A stretch of DNA of 62,201 nt from Cryobacterium glucosi (lineage in GTDB: Bacteria > Actinomycetota > Actinomycetes > Actinomycetales > Microbacteriaceae), in NCBI RefSeq assembly GCF_004402235.1, contig NZ_SOFS01000036.1:1-62201 (forward strand). The letters run 5' to 3'. The position numbers and the translations under genes were made by a program. Below the pieces are notes generated by a model. That model ran no database searches and was not told the DNA's origin. It saw only the letters and a list, made by a program, of their open reading frames with translations. Below are positions 50,799 to 59,545 of the stretch, piece by piece (the stretch's first letter is position 1; every line of letters starts with the position of its first letter).

Positions 50799-52220
50799 GT
50801 GGAACTTCGCGACTATATTCGGGTCTTACGTAAGAGCTGGGTCCTCATCGTACTTCTGTTGCTCGTTGGTCTGGGAGCGGGTGCCACCTACTCTTTGACG
50901 ACAACGCCTTTATACAATGCGTCGTCGAAGGTCTTCGTCTCAACGCAGGGCGGAGGCACAAGCCAGGAGCTGGCGCAGGGCAACACCTTTACTGTGGCCA
51001 GAGTGAAGACTTATGCCGATCTAGTGGCTACACCGATCGTTCTCCTTCCGGTGATTGGAAGCCTCGGGCTTAACATGACTTCCGTTGATTTGGCAAAGCA
51101 GGTCACGGCTTCAGCCCCTCTTGACACGTCGATTATTGAAATCGCCGTCCTGGACCCGGATCCCGTGCGGGCCGCCGATATTGCCAATGCCGCTTCTCAG
51201 AGCCTTACTGCCGTTGTCCAGTCCATCGAGACTCCCGAAGCCATTGACGCCGTATCGCCTGTCAAACTCACCCGGGCACAAGAAGCAACAGTGCCCAGCA
51301 AGCCAGTGAGCCCAAACGTCCCGCTGGATATTGCGCTGGGTGCTCTGATAGGACTTGCTCTAGGAATCGGCTTAGCAGTCCTACGCGAAGCGATGGAGAC
51401 TCGCATTCGAAATGAGCGCGACGTCGAGCAGGTTACTGATGTGCCGATCTTGGGCGGAATCGTCTTCGACCCGAAAGCCAAGGAACGCCCGCTCATCGTG
51501 CATGTGGACCCGCGCAGTCCCCGGGCTGAGTCGTTCCGTTCTCTTCGAACGAATCTCCAGTTCCTTGACGTGGGTCGGACAGAACGCAGCTTCGTCATAA
51601 CATCATCTATAGAAAGCGAAGGAAAGAGCACCACGGGTGCAAACCTCGCGATCACACTGGCTGATGCTGGCGGCCGTGTTCTTCTCATTGACGCCGATCT
51701 GCGGCGCCCAAAGATCGCAGACTATATGGGTGTAGAGGGGAGTGTTGGACTCACCGACGTCCTAATCGGTCGAGCGGAATTGTCCGACGTTATTCAGCCG
51801 TGGGGCGAGGGTCGTCTCTTCGTGCTCCCGGCAGGCAAGATACCGCCCAACCCCAGTGAGCTGTTAGGTTCAGCCCGAATGGCCGATCTCATTGCGCAGT
51901 TCAATCTCACCTTTGACGTGGTGATCTTTGACTCGCCGCCATTGCTGCCTGTTACGGACGCGGCAATCCTCGCGAAGAATGTGGGTGGGGCCATCATCGT
52001 GGTCGCGGCCGGCCGCACCCACAAGAATCAACTTAGGGGCGCAATCGCAGCATTGGGGAGCGTCGGTGCACCGGTTTCGGGACTCGTGCTGACCATGCTG
52101 CCGACCAAAGGCCCTGATGCTTACGGCTACGGTCACTACGGCTATGGATATGGCTATGGGTATACCCAGGACGTCACGGACGAAAAGGTCCGGAGCCGCG
52201 CGCGCATCAAGAAGGTATAG
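50799..52220 (+). CDS. Wzz-like chain-length/tyrosine autokinase (copy 2)
   Basis: This 473-residue paralogue of copy 1 differs at roughly a quarter of positions by eye. The Wzz domain, Walker A (SEGKST, K at about 276), LLIDADLRRPK, VVIFDSPP and a Tyr-rich tail (YGYGYGYGY) are all intact. GTG at 50799 has the same GGAAGG-x-x-GC leader as copy 1. Its codon use is lower in GC3 than copy 1, showing different histories. No phosphatase accompanies it, so the copy 1 phosphatase may serve both. It is the first gene of the second EPS operon. Confidence 0.93.
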   Translation: MELRDYIRVLRKSWVLIVLLLLVGLGAGATYSLTTTPLYNASSKVFVSTQGGGTSQELAQGNTFTVARVKTYADLVATPIVLLPVIGSLGLNMTSVDLAKQVTASAPLDTSIIEIAVLDPDPVRAADIANAASQSLTAVVQSIETPEAIDAVSPVKLTRAQEATVPSKPVSPNVPLDIALGALIGLALGIGLAVLREAMETRIRNERDVEQVTDVPILGGIVFDPKAKERPLIVHVDPRSPRAESFRSLRTNLQFLDVGRTERSFVITSSIESEGKSTTGANLAITLADAGGRVLLIDADLRRPKIADYMGVEGSVGLTDVLIGRAELSDVIQPWGEGRLFVLPAGKIPPNPSELLGSARMADLIAQFNLTFDVVIFDSPPLLPVTDAAILAKNVGGAIIVVAAGRTHKNQLRGAIAALGSVGAPVSGLVLTMLPTKGPDAYGYGHYGYGYGYGYTQDVTDEKVRSRARIKKV

Positions 52221-52351
52221 ATCGACTGAATTTCGCTGGTTAATGCCACCGTAACCACAATGGGGTACCTTCTTGCCTACGTCGTCGTGGTCTGGCGTTG
52301 GCGTCAATCAAATCGAGACATGGCGGAAAGTGCAGCGCCATGAGGAGCAAT

Positions 52352-53842
52352 ATGAAAAAGCGCACTGGCATAGCCGGGGTACCTATTGAGATCGAACAGA
52401 CCGGCGGGCGAAATTGGAGGGTTTCATATGCCGCTCGACTTGTCGCTTCTGATCTTCTTGTCCTGATTTGGGTAGTTTTTGGGGTCCAAATCGCATGGTT
52501 CGGCATCGCAGCCTCGGATGTGCAATTTCGAGGTAGCCTCGCGGACACAGCGATCAGCTATTCAGTAATCTCCATTGTGCTCATCGTGACATGGATGATT
52601 TCCTTGGGTATCTATGGCTCGCGAGGCTACCGAGTGCTGGGCACTGGCTGGCAGGAGTACCGCTTGGTGGCGGGAAGCACTGTCCGTCTTTTCGGTCTGG
52701 TGGCGCTAATCGCCTATCTCTTCCAGATCGATTTAGCGCGAGGCTATATTCTCATCGCGTTTCCTCTCGGACTGGCAGTTCTCGCTCTTTCGCGTTGGAT
52801 GTGGAGACAATGGCTTGGAGTGCACCGTCTCGATGGGCGCTATTCCTCCCGAGTGCTCCTAGTCGGGTCGGAAGTGTCCGCAACGCATTTGGCTCGTCAA
52901 TTGGCGCGCCAGCCCAAAGCCGGTTATCTCGTCGTCGGGGCTTGTATTCCCAGCGGGCTCGTAGCGGGGTATCTACCGGACAGTGCAATACCTGTGTTCG
53001 GCAATCTCGACAAATTGCAGGCGGCGATGACCGCAGTGGGCGCCGACACGGTTGTGATTACCAGTAGTGACGAGCTGTCACCAGAACGAGTTCGAGAATT
53101 GAGCTGGAGCCTGGAACCAGGCAGACAACACCTAGTCGTCGCACCGAGCTTGACGGACATCGGTGGTCCACGTATCCACACCCGACCGGTCGCTGGATTG
53201 CCGCTCATCCACGTCGAGACGCCAAGGTTCGAAGGCCGGAATTTCTTTGCTAAGCGTGCCTTCGATCTATTGTGCTCGGGTTTGCTTATAGTCGTACTTT
53301 CGCCGTTCCTCCTCATCATCGGAGCCGTAATTCGGCTCAGCACACCTGGGGACGTGCTATTTCGGCAGGAGCGAGTGGGTATTAACGGTCGACACTTCAG
53401 CATGCTGAAGTTCCGATCTATGGTCACAGATGCAGAAGCACTGCTAGTCGGGCTCCGGGACGAAGCGCGCACTGAAGGCAACTCCGTACTCTTCAAGATG
53501 AAGGAGGACCCTCGAGTTACTCCCATCGGAAAGTACCTTCGACGTTTTAGCCTCGATGAACTTCCGCAGTTATTCAACGTATTTGGTGGCTCGATGTCCT
53601 TGGTCGGGCCAAGACCCCCCCTAGAACGGGAAGTTGCTGAATATGAGAATCACGTTCATCGTCGATTCCTCGTGAAGCCCGGTATTACGGGCCTCTGGCA
53701 GGTAAGCGGTAGGTCCAACTTGTCGTGGGAGGACACGGTCCGCTTGGATCTCTACTACGTCGAGAACTGGTCGATCACTGGAGACATCGTGATCTTGTGG
53801 CAGACGGCCCGTGCTGTATTAGCAAGTGATGGTGCCTACTAA
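52352..53842 (+). CDS. Polyprenyl glycosylphosphotransferase (copy 2)
   Basis: This 496-residue enzyme is a paralogue of copy 1. The N-terminal membrane domain and catalytic domain (KRAFDL, LKFRSM, SLDELPQL, MSLVGPRPP, GLWQVSGR) are intact, so it is expected to start the EPS repeat unit on undecaprenyl phosphate. The catalytic part diverges enough to allow a different sugar. I chose ATG at 52352 because GAGGAG lies five bases upstream; ATG at 52340 is also in frame. It follows the second Wzz-kinase by 131 bp with no phosphatase between them, unlike copy 1. Confidence 0.92.
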   Translation: MKKRTGIAGVPIEIEQTGGRNWRVSYAARLVASDLLVLIWVVFGVQIAWFGIAASDVQFRGSLADTAISYSVISIVLIVTWMISLGIYGSRGYRVLGTGWQEYRLVAGSTVRLFGLVALIAYLFQIDLARGYILIAFPLGLAVLALSRWMWRQWLGVHRLDGRYSSRVLLVGSEVSATHLARQLARQPKAGYLVVGACIPSGLVAGYLPDSAIPVFGNLDKLQAAMTAVGADTVVITSSDELSPERVRELSWSLEPGRQHLVVAPSLTDIGGPRIHTRPVAGLPLIHVETPRFEGRNFFAKRAFDLLCSGLLIVVLSPFLLIIGAVIRLSTPGDVLFRQERVGINGRHFSMLKFRSMVTDAEALLVGLRDEARTEGNSVLFKMKEDPRVTPIGKYLRRFSLDELPQLFNVFGGSMSLVGPRPPLEREVAEYENHVHRRFLVKPGITGLWQVSGRSNLSWEDTVRLDLYYVENWSITGDIVILWQTARAVLASDGAY

Positions 53843-54380
53843 TGTGCAATGCAGCAACCGGAATGGTGCGCATCGGATACCACTCGATCGCTGATCTACG
53901 GGGCGATCGTTGCTGGGTTGTCTTGAAGACTTCAGGAAGACCGCAATTTTGCGATGGCTTCGCTCGAAGCGCCACCACAGTTCCTTGGAACCCGCCAGCT
54001 GCTCAGACTCATCTTTCACTCGGTACAGCGCGACTGTGGCGCTCTTTCTTCAGAAGAGGAGTACGGTCGCAGCGCGCAATCCCGGCTCGAATAGCCATAC
54101 CGCAGTCGCAGTCGGGTCAGGGATTTGCAGAGCGGATTTCTCGGGCCCCTAGACACCTATCGCAAGAGGGCACGGGGCTGCACCGTAATCCCAAGGCGGA
54201 ATCCCTCGAGTTCGCGAAGCATGCAGTTCACGGGCTGGGGTACCGAAACGAAAGACCGGACTTTTCGTGGGACGATGGAGCGTGGGTTGGCTTCCACGAC
54301 GAAGGAAGTCTTGTTGGAGTAGGTCGAGCTGAAACTTCGAGGCATCGATACCATTCGGTCCCGGCGAAAGATGGCGCAAA
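53843..54380. other. 538-bp stretch with no convincing gene
   Basis: One plus-strand frame (53842-54384, 180 residues) stays open and even overlaps the neighbours. However, it is rich in Arg, Ser and His, has no family signature, and lacks a Shine-Dalgarno. I read it as a decayed gene or a spacer within the EPS operon. No terminator hairpin is visible. Confidence 0.4.
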
Positions 54381-55715
54381 TTGAATGCCGTTCGGTCTCG
54401 GCGTCTCGGCAGTGTCGGGCTTAGCGCGCTTGTCCGCGTTGGTACATTTCCCGTCACCGCACTCGCAACATTCCTGACAACTTCTCTAGTCATTGGTCAT
54501 GCTGGAGCGGCTGGCTATGCCGCGATTGCGGTAGTAATAACCCTTTCCCAGTTGGTGCCCTACGCCGATCTCGGGATAGGGGCCGGTGTTATTAACGCGA
54601 TCTCCATGTCGGAAGTAGATGATCCGATTCGTACAAAGGCGGTGGCCAGCGCGATCCGCGTGATGCTGGTGTCAATGATCATTGTCTCTAGCCTGGGCTT
54701 GCTCGGAATGACCTTCTTCTCATGGTCCGAGGTCCTGAGTCTCGAAAACTCTGGGTTGGGCCGCCTTGATACTGTGACTGCTCTTGTGATCGTGATCTTC
54801 GCAGCTACCATTCCGATGGGGATTGGACAACGGGTGCTCTTGGCGCTCCTGATGAATCCGATCGCGATCGTAGTTAATTCGCTAGGGCCGATACTGAGTC
54901 TCCTGGGCACCGCAGTGATCGTTGGAATGGGCCTTTCTCCAGAGCTATTAGTTTTCCCCCCGGTCGTTGGTGGCCTGATTAGCTCCTTTGTATCCTTGTG
55001 GATCGCGACCAAGCGGATTCGATTCCGATGGTTGACTGTCTTCCAATACCGCAAGTTTCATCTCCCCGGGCTTCTATCTCAGGGGATGTGGTATCTCATG
55101 ATTAGTGTTGTTTCGGCTTTTGCCTTTCAATGGGGGCGGATCGTTCTCGCCTCTCGTGGAACGCTTGACCAAGTTGCCACATACTCAATTGCAATGCAGT
55201 TCTATGCGCCATTGTGGTCCTTCTTCATTGCGGCTGGAACGTCGCTCTGGCCCATATTTGCGCGCAATAGATCGCGGAATGAGAGTAATTCGGCGCTACT
55301 TTTGCGAATGGTTCTCTACTTTGCAGGTGCCGGTTTGGTTTGCATTATCGGACTTATGTTGTTCGGGCCGTGGCTGGCCGGCGTGATTTCACATTCGGCG
55401 GTGGAAGCAAGCGCAATGATATTCCTGGGATGTGGTCTCCTGATCATTGTTCAATCGGTCCAGCTCGTTCTCGGCGTCTCACTTACTTCTCCACGGGACC
55501 TTCGATTTCAGGCGCTTTGGGGCATCCCGATGGCTGCATCCGTGATTGGTGCCACTTGGCTATTCGTGCCTGCCCTCGGAGCAATAACGCCCTTCTTGGC
55601 TGCCGGTGTTGGAGTTCTGTTGTTTCAGGTATTTCCTAATGTCTTTCGTGTGCGCGCAAATAGCCGTTCGGTACGTGAGACCACCGCAAATCCCGAACTT
55701 GAGACTGTTGCCTAA
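54381..55715 (+). CDS. Wzx-type oligosaccharide flippase
   Basis: This 444-residue polytopic protein (about 12 helices) has the MATE/polysaccharide-transporter pattern, opening VGLSALVRVGTFPVTALATFL and later LSQGMWYLMISV. It would flip the undecaprenyl-linked repeat unit to the outer face. The start is TTG at 54381. The sequence has the lower GC3 of the second EPS operon. It is followed by an 83-bp gap and then glycosyltransferase genes. The N-terminal charge pattern fits a cytoplasmic start. Confidence 0.88.
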   Translation: MNAVRSRRLGSVGLSALVRVGTFPVTALATFLTTSLVIGHAGAAGYAAIAVVITLSQLVPYADLGIGAGVINAISMSEVDDPIRTKAVASAIRVMLVSMIIVSSLGLLGMTFFSWSEVLSLENSGLGRLDTVTALVIVIFAATIPMGIGQRVLLALLMNPIAIVVNSLGPILSLLGTAVIVGMGLSPELLVFPPVVGGLISSFVSLWIATKRIRFRWLTVFQYRKFHLPGLLSQGMWYLMISVVSAFAFQWGRIVLASRGTLDQVATYSIAMQFYAPLWSFFIAAGTSLWPIFARNRSRNESNSALLLRMVLYFAGAGLVCIIGLMLFGPWLAGVISHSAVEASAMIFLGCGLLIIVQSVQLVLGVSLTSPRDLRFQALWGIPMAASVIGATWLFVPALGAITPFLAAGVGVLLFQVFPNVFRVRANSRSVRETTANPELETVA

Positions 55716-55798
55716 TTATCTAGAAGATCTCAGCATCCGGGAGAGTACGACCGTCGAGATCATCGTTCGCCAAGTCGAAGTATTGATAGGAGATTGAA

Positions 55799-56629
55799 AT
55801 GGCACAAATCGGAATGGTGATTCCGACGTTAGGCACGCGCCCGGCATGGCTTCGCGGTACCTTGAAATCGATGTTCGAACAGCGTGGCGTTGATCTTAAG
55901 GTTGTCATCGTGACACCTCGTCCGGACGAGGTGAGACTGATTGCGGCTGGGACTCCCGCGGTTGTGGTTGCGTCAGACACGCCGGGAATATCGGCGGCCG
56001 TCAATGAAGGATGGGCGGAGCTAAAAGACTCGACTTTCCTGGCTTGGCTTGGCGACGATGATCTACTTGCACCGGGATCTCTCCGCATTTCGCAGGACGC
56101 GCTAGTCAGAAATGCAGCGGCTTCCGGCACGTACGGGTGCGTGCGATACATTGACGCCGCGAGTGAGACTCTCTTCGTTGCTCGGCCCGGTCGCTTTGCG
56201 AGCGCTTATCTGCGCTGGGGTAAAGACTTGGTCCCCCAGCCGGGTAGTCTATTTCGCCGTGAAGCAGTCGAAGCCGTTGGCGGACTGGATACCAGTCTTC
56301 GATATGCAATGGATTTTGATCTGTTCCTAAAGCTTCGAGCCTTTGGGCCACTCCGCTACCTTTCATCCGAGGTCGCGTCGTTCCGACTGCACCCCGGCAG
56401 CATTACGGGTGCGAACCAGTCGAGCGTGGAAGCCGAAAGCGTTCGTGCCAGGTTCCACTCCGCACGAGTGAACTCCATACGTAGGTCGCTGGCGCCCCTT
56501 CAATCGGTCACCGATCGGGCGCTATACAAGCTATCTCGGCGACCGGGGGGTCTGGTTCCACAAATGCTCGGGCGAGACTATGTACTCGACGTCTATAGCG
56601 ATGCCGATCTCGACGGCTCAACGACATGA
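55799..56629 (+). CDS. Family 2 glycosyltransferase
   Basis: This 276-residue GT-A enzyme opens with VIPTLGTRPAWLRGTLKSMF, has a DDD metal-binding motif (D86-D88 in WLGDDDLL) and a later PGSLFRREAVEAVGG segment near a D-F-D-L catalytic loop. It should add a sugar to the EPS repeat unit. ATG at 55799 follows GGAGA. Its stop overlaps the ATG of the acyltransferase by 4 bp (ATGA at 56626-56629). Confidence 0.92.
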   Translation: MAQIGMVIPTLGTRPAWLRGTLKSMFEQRGVDLKVVIVTPRPDEVRLIAAGTPAVVVASDTPGISAAVNEGWAELKDSTFLAWLGDDDLLAPGSLRISQDALVRNAAASGTYGCVRYIDAASETLFVARPGRFASAYLRWGKDLVPQPGSLFRREAVEAVGGLDTSLRYAMDFDLFLKLRAFGPLRYLSSEVASFRLHPGSITGANQSSVEAESVRARFHSARVNSIRRSLAPLQSVTDRALYKLSRRPGGLVPQMLGRDYVLDVYSDADLDGSTT

Positions 56630-57171
56630 AGAACTACGGCCGAACGGTTTCGACGACCCCAGGATTCCGATTTAGTTGGGTCTTTCAAGATTTTGCTGCG
56701 AACGCCCACAGGCCCCGCACTCGTCTCTTATTGGTCACATTTAGGTTGGCGCAGGCGGCCCGACATCCATTTTCCGACCGCCCAAGTCTGCTGTCATATT
56801 TTGTAACTGCGTGGTACGTGTTCATTTCCGAATGGGTTTTCGGGATGGAGTTGCCGGTTAAGACTCACGTCGGCTCTGCGCTGCAAATCGTGCACGGTTT
56901 CGGCCTTGTAATTAATGTGGATAGCCGACTTGGTTCTGACGTGGTCATTCGCCAAGGCGTCACCATCGGCAATAAGGGTGACGGTGGTGCTTCGCCTACT
57001 GTCGGAGATGGCGTATCGATTGGATCCGGCGCTTGCGTTATCGGGGCCGTTACCATTGGAGCTCGAGTGCGAATTGGCGCAAATGCGGTCGTAGTAACGG
57101 ACGTACCTGAAGACGTTTCCGTCGTTGGAAATCCTGGACGAATCCTTCAAAACCGGGCTCCAGGGGTTTGA
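56626..57171 (+). CDS. Serine-acetyltransferase-like acyltransferase
   Basis: This 181-residue protein is a left-handed beta-helix acyltransferase like CysE. Its helical N terminus is followed by hexapeptide repeats (VINVDS, DVVIRQGVTIGNK, VSIGSGACVIGAV, ARVRIGANAVVV) and the usual VVGNPGRI ending. In an EPS operon it most probably acetylates a sugar in the repeat unit, not serine. It overlaps the glycosyltransferase and lies next to the polymerase gene. Confidence 0.88.
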   Translation: MKNYGRTVSTTPGFRFSWVFQDFAANAHRPRTRLLLVTFRLAQAARHPFSDRPSLLSYFVTAWYVFISEWVFGMELPVKTHVGSALQIVHGFGLVINVDSRLGSDVVIRQGVTIGNKGDGGASPTVGDGVSIGSGACVIGAVTIGARVRIGANAVVVTDVPEDVSVVGNPGRILQNRAPGV

Positions 57172-57175
57172 GCGA

Positions 57176-58573
57176 GTGACTGAACCAATTGTTATTGCGC
57201 TCGTCACTGGATCCTCTCTAGGTGCGGTGTGGGTCTGGCTTCGCGGCGTACGTCGTGGTGACGTGGTTTCCAAGTGGAATATCACGACCACCTATGTGGT
57301 CCTCATAGCTTGGCTCCTGTTGGCATCATCGGTGTTCACACAGTTTGATGGCGGAAACGTATCCATAGTTAACGTCTTCGGGCAGACGACGATACTTGCT
57401 AATCCTCGAGCGGCGCAAATAATGCAGCTCGCTGGCTATGCCATTATCGGAATAGGATTCCTCACCTTCTTTGTGTTCGGTATCGTCAAAAGAGACCGCC
57501 TATCAACTCCCCTGCTGCTTATGGGGCTTCTGGTGGTGATGACGGATTTCTCTTCTGCCATCGCGGGTGCGTCTGCCATTGGGAACCCTCGCATCATCGC
57601 CTTATTCGCACTGTTTCTGGGTGCTTCAGTGCTGCCGCGCGGCGGTGGCGCTCGGCTCGGGGTGGCGTTCTTTGGATTCTCCGTCTGCGTCGCAAGTGGC
57701 ATTTTCCTTCTCGTGAACTATGCTGCCGCGTTTAGGATATGCCGTGCAGACAAGTGCGGCCCGCTCGGCAATCTTTTCTTTGGAGTGACTACCGGGGAAA
57801 ACACAATCGGTCTTATCGTCGCCACCTCAATCCCGTGCATATTCCTTGTGTTGCGCGGCGCGACACGTTGGATCCTGGCGGTTTATCTCCTTAGCGTGGT
57901 CTACATCTCTGGTAGCCGGACGGCGCTTCAAGTCGCCCTTATTGTTACGATTCTTGTCCTGGTAACGGGCATGAGTTCCACGTCGATGGGCGGAATTTGG
58001 CGACGGTTTGTAACGATTGGGACGGCATCGGTCGGATTGGCTCTTGGCATTGTGCTTCCCTATCTGCCCCTGAATCCAACTGATTTTACAAACCGCGCCT
58101 ATTTGTGGAAGCTTGCTTCTGCTCAACTAGAGGACAGTCAACTTTTTGGATTCGGCGCGCTCATCTGGGGAAATCAGGTTGCTGTGGGCACGATCTCCAG
58201 GGATGAGGCATATTCTGTCCACAATCAATGGCTCGATATTAGATACACGACCGGGGCATTAGGTATTGCACTGTTCATCATCTTGATCGTGATTGCGCTG
58301 CGGCAAGCGGATAAATGGACCGCCCCCCAGACCGCGCTCTTGTTCATCCCGGTAATCTATTCGGGTCTACTCGAGCGTACGTGGGCATTTGGCTTGCTCG
58401 ACGTCTTTGGGTGGATGGCAGCGGCCACGCTGCTTGCACTTGAGCCTGCGGCTGAACCGGCTGCAAACACCTCTCCTGTGCTGACGGAAGCAGTCGCTCA
58501 AAGAGGACATGGCACGGACCGAGTGCTTACCGGTCTAGGCAACACGAATCCGAAGGGAGCGCACGGGAATTGA
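57176..58573 (+). CDS. Wzy-type O-antigen/EPS polymerase
   Basis: This protein of about 465 residues has about 11 helices. The SGSRTALQVALI motif and its placement before a long extracellular loop match O-antigen ligase/polymerase (Wzy). It links repeat units outside the membrane, with length set by the Wzz protein. GTG at 57176 is the best start, just after the previous stop; TTG at 57125 is also in frame but overlaps the acyltransferase by 47 bp. The C-terminal 40 residues are polar. Confidence 0.85.
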   Translation: MTEPIVIALVTGSSLGAVWVWLRGVRRGDVVSKWNITTTYVVLIAWLLLASSVFTQFDGGNVSIVNVFGQTTILANPRAAQIMQLAGYAIIGIGFLTFFVFGIVKRDRLSTPLLLMGLLVVMTDFSSAIAGASAIGNPRIIALFALFLGASVLPRGGGARLGVAFFGFSVCVASGIFLLVNYAAAFRICRADKCGPLGNLFFGVTTGENTIGLIVATSIPCIFLVLRGATRWILAVYLLSVVYISGSRTALQVALIVTILVLVTGMSSTSMGGIWRRFVTIGTASVGLALGIVLPYLPLNPTDFTNRAYLWKLASAQLEDSQLFGFGALIWGNQVAVGTISRDEAYSVHNQWLDIRYTTGALGIALFIILIVIALRQADKWTAPQTALLFIPVIYSGLLERTWAFGLLDVFGWMAAATLLALEPAAEPAANTSPVLTEAVAQRGHGTDRVLTGLGNTNPKGAHGN

Positions 58574-59487
58574 TCATGCGAAATTCTTATCTGCGTCTAG
58601 TCGCGCGAATACGATCGGCCGTACAGACTCGAGTGGACCGCATCTGCGCCCAATTGTGGGTACGACTACCGCTTGGCGTTATGGGGCCAACCCGTGATCC
58701 ACGAAGCGTCGACGATGCAACTCGAGTCATTGCGCTGACCACTTATCCGCCTCGCATTGGCGCTGTGCATTTGACGATTCGAAGCTTGCTTAAACAATCG
58801 ATAGCCGTTGATGCGATCTACCTTGTCCTCTCGACCCTTGAGTTCCCGGGCGGTGAGTCGGACCTCCCTCCCAATCTACGGCGACTACTTGCCGCTACAA
58901 AAGGCAGAGTGAATGTACATTTCACGCCCGAAAATATGCGGTCGTTCAAGAAGCTTCTTCCGATCATCGCAATCTATCCTGAGGCGACTATTTTAACTGC
59001 GGACGACGACGTCCTTTACTGGCGATCCTGGGCTCAACAGCTCGACGCGGCCAGTCTGACCTTTCCTGGAACAGTAGTCGGAACCAGAGGAACTCTAATA
59101 AAGATGGAGGGCAATCGTGCCCGCCCATACACGGAATGGCCGGCAGCAGAGGCCGGTGTACCCGGCCAACTCGTTTTTCTGACCGGTCGGGGTGGCATTC
59201 TCTACCCGCCACATTCTCTGGATCCGCGGGTTTTTGACTGGGCGACGGCTTCTCTCATTTGTCCGTCCGCGGACGATATCTGGTTCAAAGTCATGGCATC
59301 TTTGGCGGGCATCGAAGCGGTAAAGGTAGACACCGGTCGCGAATATCCATCCAATGGTGCAAGCCAAAGCAGCGCGCTTTGGCGTCGCAACGTCCTCAAG
59401 AACGAGAATGACGTGGCTTTCGAGGCGGTTGTGGACCGCTTTGGCCTTTGGGATACATACGTCACCGCACAAAGGCTCCGACGTTGA
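58570..59487 (+). CDS. Glycosyltransferase (GT-A-like, DDD motif)
   Basis: This 305-residue protein begins with an amphipathic region, then ALTTYPPRIGAVHLTIRSLLKQS and YLVLS. A DDD motif (D145-D147, TADDDVLYW) is the likely metal-binding site, and PSADDIWFKVMA is a late motif. This pattern matches GT-A-type transferases of the OCH1/mannosyl type. The donor sugar is unknown. TTG at 58570 overlaps the polymerase stop and has GGGAG upstream; ATG at 58576 is an alternative. Confidence 0.82.
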   Translation: MIMRNSYLRLVARIRSAVQTRVDRICAQLWVRLPLGVMGPTRDPRSVDDATRVIALTTYPPRIGAVHLTIRSLLKQSIAVDAIYLVLSTLEFPGGESDLPPNLRRLLAATKGRVNVHFTPENMRSFKKLLPIIAIYPEATILTADDDVLYWRSWAQQLDAASLTFPGTVVGTRGTLIKMEGNRARPYTEWPAAEAGVPGQLVFLTGRGGILYPPHSLDPRVFDWATASLICPSADDIWFKVMASLAGIEAVKVDTGREYPSNGASQSSALWRRNVLKNENDVAFEAVVDRFGLWDTYVTAQRLRR

Positions 59488-59534
59488 AGGTGCTAATCGT
59501 CGATTGCTTAGCTTATCCTTCCAGTTCACGTTGA
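59484..59534 (+). other. 16-codon mini-ORF resembling a glycosyltransferase start
   Basis: TTG-AAG-GTG... encodes MKVLIVDCLAYPSSSR then TGA. It overlaps the stop of the preceding gene (TTGA). The residues resemble the first strand and loop of GT-B enzymes. It may be a short leader peptide or the relic of a lost gene start. The real family 4 gene begins at 59546 in a different frame. Confidence 0.3.
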
Positions 59535-59545
59535 GAGGTCCTCAA

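Noticed and set aside
53842..54384. 180-residue frame between the transferase and the flippase
   Set aside because: It overlaps the stop of one gene and the start of the next, lacks a Shine-Dalgarno and shows no family or structural pattern. I kept the region as unexplained.
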